A stretch of DNA of 64,000 bases from Flammeovirga aprica JL-4 (lineage in GTDB: Bacteria > Bacteroidota > Bacteroidia > Cytophagales > Flammeovirgaceae), in NCBI RefSeq assembly GCF_012844305.1, contig NZ_JABANE010000028.1:1-64000 (forward strand), in the 5' to 3' direction. The notes under the pieces are model-generated. The model was not told where the DNA came from and made no database searches. It worked only from the letters and a program-made list of their open reading frames with translations. The translations under genes were made by a program, and so were the position numbers. This document shows positions 35,895-45,209 of this stretch, piece by piece (positions within the stretch are counted from its first letter, which is position 1; every line of letters starts with the position of its first letter).

Positions 35895-38800
35895 ATGAAA
35901 TTGAACTTTACGAAATCACTTAAAAAAGACTTTTTAAAATTACTCTGTTTCCTCACGGCTATTGTTATGACCAATGCGGTTCAAGCACAAGAGTATACAG
36001 GACCGTGGGATTTAGATGTAATAAAAGCAGTTCCCAACTTTGAAACAACCACCACTTCTGCTGTTGACGGATTAGAAAGTATTTTCTATGAAAGCATCGA
36101 TTACAAAGGAGAGGTATCAAAAGTGTATGCTTATTATGGTTTACCATCAACACCAAAGCCAGAAAATGGTTATCCTGCTGTAGTATTAGTACATGGCGGT
36201 GGCGGTACAGCCTATGATGACTGGGTAAAACTTTGGAACGATAGAGGATTTGTCGCTATCTCCATGGATTTAGAAGGGCACATTCCTTCATTAGATGATT
36301 CAGCAGAAAGAGCAACTTTTGATGGAGCAGGTCCGGCAAGGACAGGTGTTTTTCATGACAATGCATTACCAATCGATGAACAATGGTACTATCATGCAGT
36401 AGCACAAATCATCAAAGCACATTCGTTAATTGCCTCTTTTGATGAAGTAGATGCCACTAAGATTGGTATTGCAGGCGTAAGCTGGGGAGGTATGTTGACG
36501 AGTACAGTTGCAGGTTTGGATTTACGTTTTAAATTCGCGATCCCAATCTATGGATGTGGTTTCCTAAAAGGAACGGACGGACATATGGGTAATAGTTTGG
36601 CTTCTACTGATCAAGATTATGTAAACAATGCCATGACAAATTATGAGGCATCTGCATATCTACATCAAGCCACTATGCCAATGCTTTTCATGAACGGAGC
36701 CAATGATGCACATTTCCCATTACCTGCCACAATGGATTCAAAAAATGCCATTCAAGGTGATGCTTATACATTTATCAAAGATGGTTTTGGTCACGGGCAT
36801 TCGGTAGCATGGAACGAAGAAGAAAGCTATATTTTTGCAGATAGAATTATCAATGGCGGTACACCATTATTAGAAATTGATGTACCTGCTTATACTGATG
36901 GAACCAATACAATGTCGGTCAATGTGACGGATGCAGGTGCAGGTATTCAATCCGCAACATTCTATTATACAACGGACAGATCGGAAGTATGGAGTAGTAA
37001 AACATGGAGTTCCATGCCTGCAACGGTCAATGGTGCTACCGTTTCAGCCGTAGTACCTGACAATACTTACGCTTCTTATTTTTTAATTACAGATAATAGT
37101 ACCTTCAATTTAACATCAGATGTACACCGTTTTAAATCATCAGATGCTTCTATTTCAGGTTTAAAAGTAGGTGAAAGTACAATCGAAAATTTTGATGCAG
37201 GAACTTCAGCCTATACTTTTGAATTACCTTATTCAACAAGTGCATTACCGGCAATTACAGCAATCACAAATGATTACAGTGCTACGGTAGAAGTAACTGC
37301 AGGAGAGGAGTTGCCAACTACAGCTACAGTAGTGATCACATCAGAAGACGGAACACAAGAATCAACGTATACGATTGCACTTACTATGGCTTCTGAAGAA
37401 GATGTATTGTTTTCTTATTATGAAGATGGACAATCTGAAATTGCAGAGGTAAGCTATATTTTAATGACGCAAGATACAGAAGCACAAGACCCAACTTTAG
37501 GTCCATGTAGCACAGCCAATTTATTAACAAGATTGGATGGAAGGTATGCTAATGTGGCATTTACTATTGATGGAAAAATTGACTTTTCAGAAGCGACTCA
37601 TTTCAAAATAAGAATGTATGTCGAAGACCCTGGTAAAACGTTGACCAATAATGAATGTGCAATTGCATTACGTCAAGACAATGAATCAGCAACTCAGTAT
37701 CTCCTTAATTTCCCAATTGAAAAATTTGATGAATGGGTAGATTACACCATCGAAGTTAACCCTAACGCTTTCAAGGAAGAGGTGGAGTATATGAATACGT
37801 TCTATTTCTTCCCTATAATTAATGATCTAGCGGAAGAAGGAGGTGGAATGAAGTTCTATATTGACAAAATTCAAGGGCCAAAAATTCTGCAGGACCAAGT
37901 GAAACTGAAAGGTGAAACTTCGGATGAAGGTAAGATGATTACGATTTCGGCCCAATCGCATACACCTATTAGCAATATTGAGAATCCTGAATTCCAATTG
38001 ATGGTCAATAACGTAGCAGTAGGGATAGAAAGAGTGAAGGTGAAAAATCAAATTATTGAATTGATTCTGGAAGAAACGGTAAAAGCAGGTCAAGCGATAC
38101 AACTTACTTTCACAGGTGGAACTATTACAGACGAATTAGGAAATTCAATTGCGGTCAACACCATTCTACCAGTAGAAAATAATACATCAGCAGATCATTC
38201 TTTATATTCTCTATACAATGTGGGAGGAGCATCTATTTTGGATTTTGCTTTTGTGAGTTCTGCAACGGTCGACGAAAACGCTCAAAACCCTGATACAAAT
38301 GGTTACCCTGAAGAAATTGTAGCCAAATATGTAAGAGAAGACCGTCAATGGTCAGAGATGCGATGGGATTTGCCAGCAGGGTCACAATTTGATTTCACAA
38401 GTACAAAAACAGTATCGATTAAAGTTTATGTAGAAGATACTGGAATTGAGAATTTGAATAAGAATGTTCAGATGATCTTGAAAAAAGACAATGATTCACC
38501 TACACAAAAGTCTCTTCTAGGGACATTAAGATGCTTGGATACATGGCAGGAGTATCAATTTGACTTTTCGAATTTTACCACTGAAGAATTAGAAGGTTAT
38601 AATTCCATTTCCTTTTACTTTGGAGCAAATGATAGTGATCCAGATTTTACTGCCACAGGCATGGTGACTTACTTTGATGACTTAAGAGGACCAAAAGTAA
38701 TATCAGATAATATTATTACTTCTTTGAATACTGATGTCAGCGGAGGAAAAGTGGTGATGGATGTAGTAAGTTTAGCATCGTTAGCGAGCATAGAGAATGC

Positions 38801-41800
38801 TGTATTTGAGTTGAAGGTGAATGGTTCAGCAGTAGCACATCAAGTCGTAGAGTTGGAGAATACAATTGAATTTAGAGTAGAAGAACCGATCAGTTATGGT
38901 AGTGATGTAACTTTAAGTTATGTATCAGGTACAATTACGGATCAGGACGAAAAGACACTGAGCTATTTTAATGATAGAGAAGTGATAAATAGAGCACAAG
39001 CTTATACTGAGATAATCTACTATAATGATGGTTCTGACAATGAGAACTTGTCTTTCTTTAACCCTTATAAGGTAGTCACTTCATCAGCGGATAATCCTTC
39101 ATTAACTGGTATCTCTCAAAGTGCTAGAGTGACAAAAGTGGTAAAAGAAGAAAACGCACACTCACAAGTACAGATTTTATTCAATGGTCATTTCGAAACG
39201 GATATTGATAAAGTAGTCAAACTAAAAGTATATCAAGAAACCTCTGATGATGGTTTATATTCGGATAAAAATAGTTTGAGAGTGAGATTAAGAAATAATT
39301 CGAATAATGCTAATATTACATTATCTCAAGATATTCTAGTTCAAGACCAATGGGTAGAATATACTTTCGATTTTAAAGACTTGCTTAATGATGGAGATAT
39401 TTTTGATCAAATGATCATCTTTTTCGGTCAAGACGCTTCACCTTTCAATGGTAACGATAATGTGTATTACATAGATAATGTTAAAGGACCAAGAGTCAGT
39501 TCTGATGATGATAAAAGATTATCCGCATTGATTGTTGATGGTGAAGGCATTGAAGATTTTTCATCAGATCAAATTAATTATGCTATCGAACTACCTTATG
39601 GTTATGAAGGTTTTCCAAATGTAGTTGCTAAAACGGTCAATGGAGAAGCATCTTATGAAGTGATTCACCCAGAAACAATTCCGGGTTCAACTGCAGTAAG
39701 AGTAACAGCAAAAGATAATTCAACTCTTGATTACAATCTGTCATTCAACATTGCAATCCCATCAAATGATGCTACAATCACAGAGTTACTTTTGGATGAT
39801 GTACTAATAAATGGTTTCTCAGCAGATGTTACAGAATATAACGTTGAATACCCTTATGGCTCGACTAATATTCCTACTGTTACGGCGGAGGCAAATGATG
39901 ATTTGGCATCATTAGAAGTAACCAATGCGGTTGCTCTACCGGGAAAAGCAGAGGTAACTGTTACAGCACAAAGTGGCATTGAAAAAGTATATACGGTGAA
40001 CTTTACCGTTACTCCACCTTCAGACGATAACACATTATCAACGTTATTGGTAGACGGTACATTGATCGCAGATTTTGATGCCTCAACAGAGAGTTATACT
40101 ATAGAGTTACCTTATGGATCAACAGAAATTCCAGTAGTTACAGCGACAAAAAATAATGCAACGGCGTCATTGGTGATCTCAGAAACGACAGAATTGCCAG
40201 GTGCATCTACAGTGATAGTAACAGCACAAAGTGGAGCCGAAAAAGTTTATATTGTAAACTTCACATACACCGCTCCATCAGAAGATAATACATTATCAGA
40301 ATTGTTGGTTGATGGTACATTGATCACGGATTTTGATGCCTCAACAGAGAGTTATACTATTGAATTGCCTTATGGCTCAACAGAAATTCCTGTAGTTACA
40401 GCGACTTTAAACGATGAAACGGCATCATTAGTGATCTCAGAAACGACAGAATTGCCAGGTTCTTCTACCGTAACAGTGACAGCTCAAAGCGGTGCAGAAA
40501 AAGTTTATACAGTAAACTTCACTTACACCGCACCATCAGAGGATAACACTTTATCAGCTTTATTGGTAAACGGTAATTTGATCGCAGATTTTGATGCTTC
40601 AACAGAAAGCTACACTATAGAGTTGCCTTTTGGAACGATTGAGGTACCCGTAGTTACAGCGACAAAAAATGATGAAACAGCTTCATTATCAATTTCAGAA
40701 ACGACAGAATTACCAGGTACATCTACTGTCACAGTAACAGCTCAAAGTGGTGCAGAAAAAGTATATACAGTGAACTTTACCATCACTTCACCATCAGAAG
40801 ATAATTCATTAACAGCCTTGTTGGTCGATGGAACATTAATTACTGGTTTCGATCCACTAGTTCAAAACTATACAATTGAATTACCTTATGGAACGACAGT
40901 AACCCCAGTAGTGACAGCCACGAAAAATAGTGAAACAACTACGCTTGTAATAGAAGAAACAACAGAATTGCCAGGTACAACTACTGTAACTGTTACTGCT
41001 CAGAATGGAGCTGAAAAAGTATACTCTGTCATCTTTGAAGTAGCTGATCCTTCTACAAATACAAACTTGACATCCTTATCAGTTGATGGCGAAACAGTTG
41101 AAAACTTTGATCCAGCGGTATTACAATATACCGTAGCATTACCAATGGGAACTTCAGAAGTGCCTCATTTGTCAGCTGTATTGGAAGATGAAAATGCTAG
41201 TTATACCATAGAAAATACAACAGTGCTTCCAGGACAATCTACGGTAACTGTGGTTGCTGAGGACGGTGAAACACAAGCAGTTTATGTAGTAGAATTCATT
41301 TATGATGAAACGCTATCAAGTAATGCATCATTGAAAGAACTGCTATTAGACAATACTTTGATAGAAGGTTTCGATGCAGATGTAGTTACGTATACTGTTC
41401 ATCTTCCTTATGCCTCTTCTGTACCTGTAGTAACTGCTAGTGCTGTTCACGATATGGCAACCGTAACAGTTGGCGAACTATCAGAAGATAATAAGGTATT
41501 GATAGAAGTTCTTGCAGAAGATCAGGTTACAATACAAGAATATAGCATTCAGTTTACATTCGAAACAGCCTCATCTAATGCGAATCTAACCGATATTCTT
41601 ATTGGAGGTACAAGTTTAGAAGGCTTTAAAATAGATTCACTCAACTACTCTTATCAGTTAACTTCTTCAGTGATTCCTTCAATTGAAGCGGTGTTGGAAG
41701 ATGAATTAGCAGATGTCGAGATCTCTGAAGTAACTGAAGCAGGAAAAGTAGCAATCATTACAGTGACGGCACAAGATGGTGTGACTAAGAGTGTTTATTC

Positions 41801-42071
41801 AATATTATTCTTAGAAAATCAAGAACCACCACTTTCTGTAGAAGAAGAGTTGGCTAATATCAAAGTATATAAAATGAACAATAGACTTCATATTAGTGCA
41901 GACCAACCGCTCAGAGGCAAGCAAATTGTCATCTCAGATGTGCAAGGAAGAGTGATTCTGGCAACAACAATACAAGAAGAAAGATTTAATACACAAATTG
42001 TAGAAAATGGTCTACTAATTATCCAAATTTTAGGGGATAATTGCAGATATATTAAGAAGGTAGTTTTTTAG
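35895..42071 (+). CDS. Giant (2058-aa) T9SS-secreted modular esterase
   Basis: Order: signal peptide (ends VQAQ); alpha/beta-hydrolase of dienelactone-hydrolase/acetyl-xylan-esterase type (~35-320) with VVLVHGGGGTAYDDW, nucleophile Ser196 in AGVSWGGM, acid Asp in NGANDAHFPLP and His in GHGHS; small beta domain (~325-420); one cadherin-like repeat; module A1, B1, A2, B2, A3 (~515-1205); nine further cadherin-like repeats (~1205-1975), several almost identical; T9SS domain ending KKVVF. The catalytic part plus beta domain is a paralog of the whole protein at 44003. It probably deacylates polysaccharide at the cell surface, held there by the binding modules and a long repeat stalk. The ester removed is unknown; acetyl is likely. 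It has the longest reading frame of the window and no internal stop. Confidence 0.85.
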   Translation: MKLNFTKSLKKDFLKLLCFLTAIVMTNAVQAQEYTGPWDLDVIKAVPNFETTTTSAVDGLESIFYESIDYKGEVSKVYAYYGLPSTPKPENGYPAVVLVHGGGGTAYDDWVKLWNDRGFVAISMDLEGHIPSLDDSAERATFDGAGPARTGVFHDNALPIDEQWYYHAVAQIIKAHSLIASFDEVDATKIGIAGVSWGGMLTSTVAGLDLRFKFAIPIYGCGFLKGTDGHMGNSLASTDQDYVNNAMTNYEASAYLHQATMPMLFMNGANDAHFPLPATMDSKNAIQGDAYTFIKDGFGHGHSVAWNEEESYIFADRIINGGTPLLEIDVPAYTDGTNTMSVNVTDAGAGIQSATFYYTTDRSEVWSSKTWSSMPATVNGATVSAVVPDNTYASYFLITDNSTFNLTSDVHRFKSSDASISGLKVGESTIENFDAGTSAYTFELPYSTSALPAITAITNDYSATVEVTAGEELPTTATVVITSEDGTQESTYTIALTMASEEDVLFSYYEDGQSEIAEVSYILMTQDTEAQDPTLGPCSTANLLTRLDGRYANVAFTIDGKIDFSEATHFKIRMYVEDPGKTLTNNECAIALRQDNESATQYLLNFPIEKFDEWVDYTIEVNPNAFKEEVEYMNTFYFFPIINDLAEEGGGMKFYIDKIQGPKILQDQVKLKGETSDEGKMITISAQSHTPISNIENPEFQLMVNNVAVGIERVKVKNQIIELILEETVKAGQAIQLTFTGGTITDELGNSIAVNTILPVENNTSADHSLYSLYNVGGASILDFAFVSSATVDENAQNPDTNGYPEEIVAKYVREDRQWSEMRWDLPAGSQFDFTSTKTVSIKVYVEDTGIENLNKNVQMILKKDNDSPTQKSLLGTLRCLDTWQEYQFDFSNFTTEELEGYNSISFYFGANDSDPDFTATGMVTYFDDLRGPKVISDNIITSLNTDVSGGKVVMDVVSLASLASIENAVFELKVNGSAVAHQVVELENTIEFRVEEPISYGSDVTLSYVSGTITDQDEKTLSYFNDREVINRAQAYTEIIYYNDGSDNENLSFFNPYKVVTSSADNPSLTGISQSARVTKVVKEENAHSQVQILFNGHFETDIDKVVKLKVYQETSDDGLYSDKNSLRVRLRNNSNNANITLSQDILVQDQWVEYTFDFKDLLNDGDIFDQMIIFFGQDASPFNGNDNVYYIDNVKGPRVSSDDDKRLSALIVDGEGIEDFSSDQINYAIELPYGYEGFPNVVAKTVNGEASYEVIHPETIPGSTAVRVTAKDNSTLDYNLSFNIAIPSNDATITELLLDDVLINGFSADVTEYNVEYPYGSTNIPTVTAEANDDLASLEVTNAVALPGKAEVTVTAQSGIEKVYTVNFTVTPPSDDNTLSTLLVDGTLIADFDASTESYTIELPYGSTEIPVVTATKNNATASLVISETTELPGASTVIVTAQSGAEKVYIVNFTYTAPSEDNTLSELLVDGTLITDFDASTESYTIELPYGSTEIPVVTATLNDETASLVISETTELPGSSTVTVTAQSGAEKVYTVNFTYTAPSEDNTLSALLVNGNLIADFDASTESYTIELPFGTIEVPVVTATKNDETASLSISETTELPGTSTVTVTAQSGAEKVYTVNFTITSPSEDNSLTALLVDGTLITGFDPLVQNYTIELPYGTTVTPVVTATKNSETTTLVIEETTELPGTTTVTVTAQNGAEKVYSVIFEVADPSTNTNLTSLSVDGETVENFDPAVLQYTVALPMGTSEVPHLSAVLEDENASYTIENTTVLPGQSTVTVVAEDGETQAVYVVEFIYDETLSSNASLKELLLDNTLIEGFDADVVTYTVHLPYASSVPVVTASAVHDMATVTVGELSEDNKVLIEVLAEDQVTIQEYSIQFTFETASSNANLTDILIGGTSLEGFKIDSLNYSYQLTSSVIPSIEAVLEDELADVEISEVTEAGKVAIITVTAQDGVTKSVYSILFLENQEPPLSVEEELANIKVYKMNNRLHISADQPLRGKQIVISDVQGRVILATTIQEERFNTQIVENGLLIIQILGDNCRYIKKVVF
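39759..41048 (+). repeat. Tandem 258-bp repeats inside the giant esterase gene
   Basis: Five units of exactly 258 bases (86 codons) start at 39759, 40017, 40275, 40533 and 40791; another begins at 41049. The 40017, 40275 and 40533 units are nearly identical at the protein level over long blocks such as DFDASTESYTIELPYGSTE, and share long identical DNA stretches. They encode cadherin-like sandwiches. Copy number may vary among strains or be collapsed in short-read assemblies. Confidence 0.92.
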
Positions 42072-42092
42072 AGCATTATATAGAAAGCTCTG

Positions 42093-42190
42093 GACCTCAA
42101 CTTGGTAGTGCTTTGTGTGTGAGGTCTCAAAATACTAATGTAGTATCAATTTTTTAGTGGAGCATCAGGACATCAAACCTGTCCTGATGC
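42093..42190 (+). terminator. Cluster of three hairpins after the giant gene
   Basis: GACCTCA/TGAGGTC (42093-42126), ATACTA/TAGTAT followed by CAATTTTTT (42132-42152), and an 11-bp perfect stem GCATCAGGACA/TGTCCTGATGC with a 7-base loop (42162-42190). Together they should stop transcription before the repeat and sulfatase gene. Confidence 0.7.
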
Positions 42191-42254
42191 ACACTTAACT
42201 ATAAACTTCTTATTACTTAATACAATGTAAACTAAGTTATTTGAATATCTATAT

Positions 42255-42608
42255 TTTTTAGAAATCAGGAGATTTCTGATGATTTGAAGGACACGAATGA
42301 TGCTAACGCTTAACATTCGCACCAGTGGGCTTTCTGCCTAATTCGTTTGGTAGTGCTTCCCTCGGCCTTGAAGGGAAAAGCGTTAAGAATTTCATGTATT
42401 GAGCCGTTAAAAATGATTTTCTTGTTTGAGCTTTAGCGAGTTTAAAATCATTTAGGCGAGAGGAATGGAATTTAGCTTTTGACTTCAAAGCCTTGAATTT
42501 TTTGCTTCGTTTTTGTTTCAAGACAAAAATGAAGAAGAAAGAGGCTTGAAAGTAGATCATAGAAAGCTATGAGAAATGTAGATTAAAAGTTGACAATAAT
42601 TTAGTTTA
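42255..42608. repeat. Dispersed ~350-bp repeat, copy C
   Basis: Closest match to copy A (6496-6848): same length within one base and the same tail ending TAGTTTAC. A reverse-strand 85-codon frame inside is interrupted in the other copies, so I do not call it a gene. Only ~30 bases separate its end from the next start codon, so any promoter for the sulfatase at 42638 would have to lie in or beside this element. Confidence 0.78.
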
Positions 42609-42637
42609 CTGAACCTATTAGATTAAACAAGACAAGT

Positions 42638-43990
42638 ATGAATATTAGAGTTTTTATATTGGCAATTTTTACTGTTTTATCAATAGCATCTTTTGCACAA
42701 GAAAAAAAGACGAACGTTATTTTTATCTTCGCAGATGACTGGGGATATGGTGATTTAGGCAAGCATGGAAGCTCTTTTTGTAAAACACCAAATTTAGATA
42801 GGATGATAGACGAAGGCACTGACTTTACAGAGTTTGTAGTCAATAGTCCTGTTTGTTCACCAAGTAGAACAGCTGTTATGACCGGTCAATATCCCGCAAG
42901 ACTCAGCGTACATCAACATTTCGCAACACCTAAACATCATATAAAGGCGGGGATGCCTGATTGGTTAGACCCCAAAGCTACAACAGTTCAAGACCTCTTT
43001 AAGAAAAACGGATATGTTACAGGTCATTTTGGAAAATGGCACCTAACAAATCGTAGCATCAAAGATGCACCAACTCCTTATGAATACGGCTATGATGAGT
43101 ATGCGGCCTTTAATCTTCCTGGAGAACAAATTAAGACAGAAGAAACAGTACCGAAAGCCATTGAGTTTATAGAAAAAAATAAAAATAAGCCCTTTTTTAT
43201 TAATCTGTGGTTACATGAACCACATACACCCCACTTTCCTCAACAACATTTCTTAGAGCAATTCAAAGATCTTCCAGAACAACAGCAAGTATATGCAGCC
43301 GTTATTGCAGAAGCTGATTTTTATGTAGGAAAACTATTTGAGAAACTGAGGACTTTAGGACTGGATAAAAATACTTTGGTCGTTTTCTCTTCTGATAATG
43401 GCCCTGAACATACACACGGAGAGGGTAAAAAATACCATCAAGGAAACAAAAAAGCTTTAGGATTGTACTATTGTGTTGGAGAAACAGGTGGATTGAAAGG
43501 AAAAAAGAGGTCTTTATTCCAAGGAGGTGTAAAGGTACCTTTCATAGCATGGATGCCAGGAGTAGTGCCAGCAGGAAAAGTAGATGAAACATCTGTAATC
43601 ACTGGGGTAGATATGCCTGCTACGTTTTTGGATATGGCAGGGCTGTCTATCAGTGGTACGAAAGAAATGGATGGAGAGTCAAGAGCGAATGTATTAAAAG
43701 GAAAACCGTCACAGAGAAAGAAGCCTGTTTTTTGGGAGTGGAAAGGTTTTCATGGAAAAGATTACTATTGGCCTCATTTAGGAATACGAAAGGGAAAATG
43801 GAAAATGATGATGAGTACAGATCATTCTAAGGTTGAATTGTATAACATGGAACTCGACCCCAAAGAGCAAAATGATCTGGCATCTGAATATCCTAAAGTG
43901 GTAGCAGTACTGAAAAAAGAAATGTTGAATTGGCAATCAGAACTTCCAGAGTTACCTGATCCAAAATGTATTTCTGAGGTACGACTTTAA
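42638..43990 (+). CDS. S1-family sulfatase, secreted
   Basis: Hydrolyses a sulfate ester of the glycan. The signal peptide ends FAQ (residue 20), without lipobox. Sulfatase motifs: FIFADDWGYGDLG (metal ligands), PVCSPSRTAVMTGQYP with formylglycine site Cys73, HFGKWHL, LWLHEPHTPH, VFSSDNGPEHTHG and FQGGVKVPF. It shares the GMPDWLD motif with the sulfatase at 8977 (GMPNWLD), so the two are probably in the same S1 subfamily but not identical in specificity. Length 450 is usual. It starts the unit sulfatase-esterase-esterase (13 bases then 1 base between genes), so desulfation and deacylation are probably coexpressed. The activating enzyme is not in the window. Confidence 0.93.
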   Translation: MNIRVFILAIFTVLSIASFAQEKKTNVIFIFADDWGYGDLGKHGSSFCKTPNLDRMIDEGTDFTEFVVNSPVCSPSRTAVMTGQYPARLSVHQHFATPKHHIKAGMPDWLDPKATTVQDLFKKNGYVTGHFGKWHLTNRSIKDAPTPYEYGYDEYAAFNLPGEQIKTEETVPKAIEFIEKNKNKPFFINLWLHEPHTPHFPQQHFLEQFKDLPEQQQVYAAVIAEADFYVGKLFEKLRTLGLDKNTLVVFSSDNGPEHTHGEGKKYHQGNKKALGLYYCVGETGGLKGKKRSLFQGGVKVPFIAWMPGVVPAGKVDETSVITGVDMPATFLDMAGLSISGTKEMDGESRANVLKGKPSQRKKPVFWEWKGFHGKDYYWPHLGIRKGKWKMMMSTDHSKVELYNMELDPKEQNDLASEYPKVVAVLKKEMLNWQSELPELPDPKCISEVRL

Positions 43991-44002
43991 TCGTTATTAG
44001 AA

Positions 44003-45208
44003 ATGAAGTATTTACTTATTCTCCTTCTTTGTTCACCCATTTTTCTTTTCGCTCAAAAAAAGAAGAGTACTTGGGACCTAGAACAGTTATTCAAAGCTCC
44101 TAAATGGGAAAAAACAGAAATAGCCCAAGTAGAGGGAATGCAAAGCATTTTTTATGAAGGTATTCCTTACAAAGGAAATCCAACAAAAGTTTATGCTTAT
44201 TACAGCTATCCAAAGACACCTAAACCCGAAGGGGGATATCCTGCAGTTGTATTAGTTCATGGAGGAGGCGGAACAGGATATCCTGCCTGGGTAAAGAAGT
44301 GGAATGAGCAGGGTTTTGTGGCTATTTCCATGGATTTGGAAGGTCATATTCCTTCCAATAAAAAACATGATGAAAGAGATACATTTATAGGATCTGGCCC
44401 ACAACGAAAAGGTGTTTTTCATGATTATGACCTGCCTTTACAAGATCAATGGTATTATCAAGCCGTTGCTCAAGTGATATTAGGACATTCATTGCTTCGC
44501 TCTTTTGAAGGTGTCAACCCTAATAAAACAGGGATTACAGGTATCAGTTGGGGAGGAATGCTGACGAGTTCTATTTCAGGAATTGATGACCGTTTTCAGT
44601 TTGCAGTTCCTATTTATGGCTGTGGTTATTTGAAAGATACTGACGGGCATATGGGTAGAGCATTAGCTTCTGATAACGTGGCTTACCTAGAGAATGCAAT
44701 GACTTATTTTGAAGCTTCAGTGTATTTGCCTCAGACACAAATGCCCATACTTTTTGTCAACGGTACGAATGATGCACATTTTCCACTTCCTGCCACTATA
44801 CAATCTAAAAAGGCAGTGAAAGGAGAAGCGTTTTTATATCTCGAAAATGGACTAAAACATGGTCATGGCTCTGGGTGGAATGTAAAAGAAAGCTATGCTT
44901 TTGCAGATCAAGTGATCAATGGGGCACCTCACTTTGCCCAACTTACAGCTCCCAAAGTTAAGAAAGGGAAGGTTTCTATTTCTATTTTGAACAATATCAA
45001 TATCAAAGAAATACAACTTTTCTACTCCACATATGAGAGCAGTGAGTGGCTTAAAAAAGAATGGAATACTGAAACGGTTGAATGGAAGGGGAAAAAGATC
45101 CATCACCTTTTACCTGAAAATACGTACGCAGCTTATTTCCAAATCACTACAGAAGAGGGAATATCTACTTCTTCAGAAACAATTATTTTATCTAAAAAAC
45201 AGCTATAA
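44003..45208 (+). CDS. Secreted dienelactone-hydrolase-like esterase, single-domain paralog of the giant esterase
   Basis: A 401-residue protein whose full mature length matches residues ~35-420 of the 2058-aa protein, including VVLVHGGGGTGYPAWVKKW, FVAISMDLEGHIPS, ITGISWGGMLTS with nucleophile Ser182, VPIYGCGYLKDTDGHMGRAL, NGTNDAHFPLPATI and HGHGSGW. The signal peptide ends LFAQ. The C-terminal ~85 residues form the same small beta domain. It has no modules and no T9SS domain, so it is probably periplasmic, while the giant version is surface-exposed. It likely removes acetyl or related esters from imported oligosaccharides. The next gene starts one base after its stop. Confidence 0.87.
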   Translation: MKYLLILLLCSPIFLFAQKKKSTWDLEQLFKAPKWEKTEIAQVEGMQSIFYEGIPYKGNPTKVYAYYSYPKTPKPEGGYPAVVLVHGGGGTGYPAWVKKWNEQGFVAISMDLEGHIPSNKKHDERDTFIGSGPQRKGVFHDYDLPLQDQWYYQAVAQVILGHSLLRSFEGVNPNKTGITGISWGGMLTSSISGIDDRFQFAVPIYGCGYLKDTDGHMGRALASDNVAYLENAMTYFEASVYLPQTQMPILFVNGTNDAHFPLPATIQSKKAVKGEAFLYLENGLKHGHGSGWNVKESYAFADQVINGAPHFAQLTAPKVKKGKVSISILNNINIKEIQLFYSTYESSEWLKKEWNTETVEWKGKKIHHLLPENTYAAYFQITTEEGISTSSETIILSKKQL

Positions 45209-45209
45209 A

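Noticed and set aside
39759-41048. CRISPR or satellite array
   Set aside because: The 258-bp units are in one open reading frame and encode protein repeats; there are no spacers.
42303-42560. 85-codon reverse frame in repeat copy C, very rich in Lys and Phe
   Set aside because: It is broken in copies A and B, so the repeat is not conserved as a coding sequence.
45033-45209. Upstream start for the carboxylesterase
   Set aside because: It lies entirely inside the preceding esterase gene; the ATG at 45210 gives a proper signal peptide.
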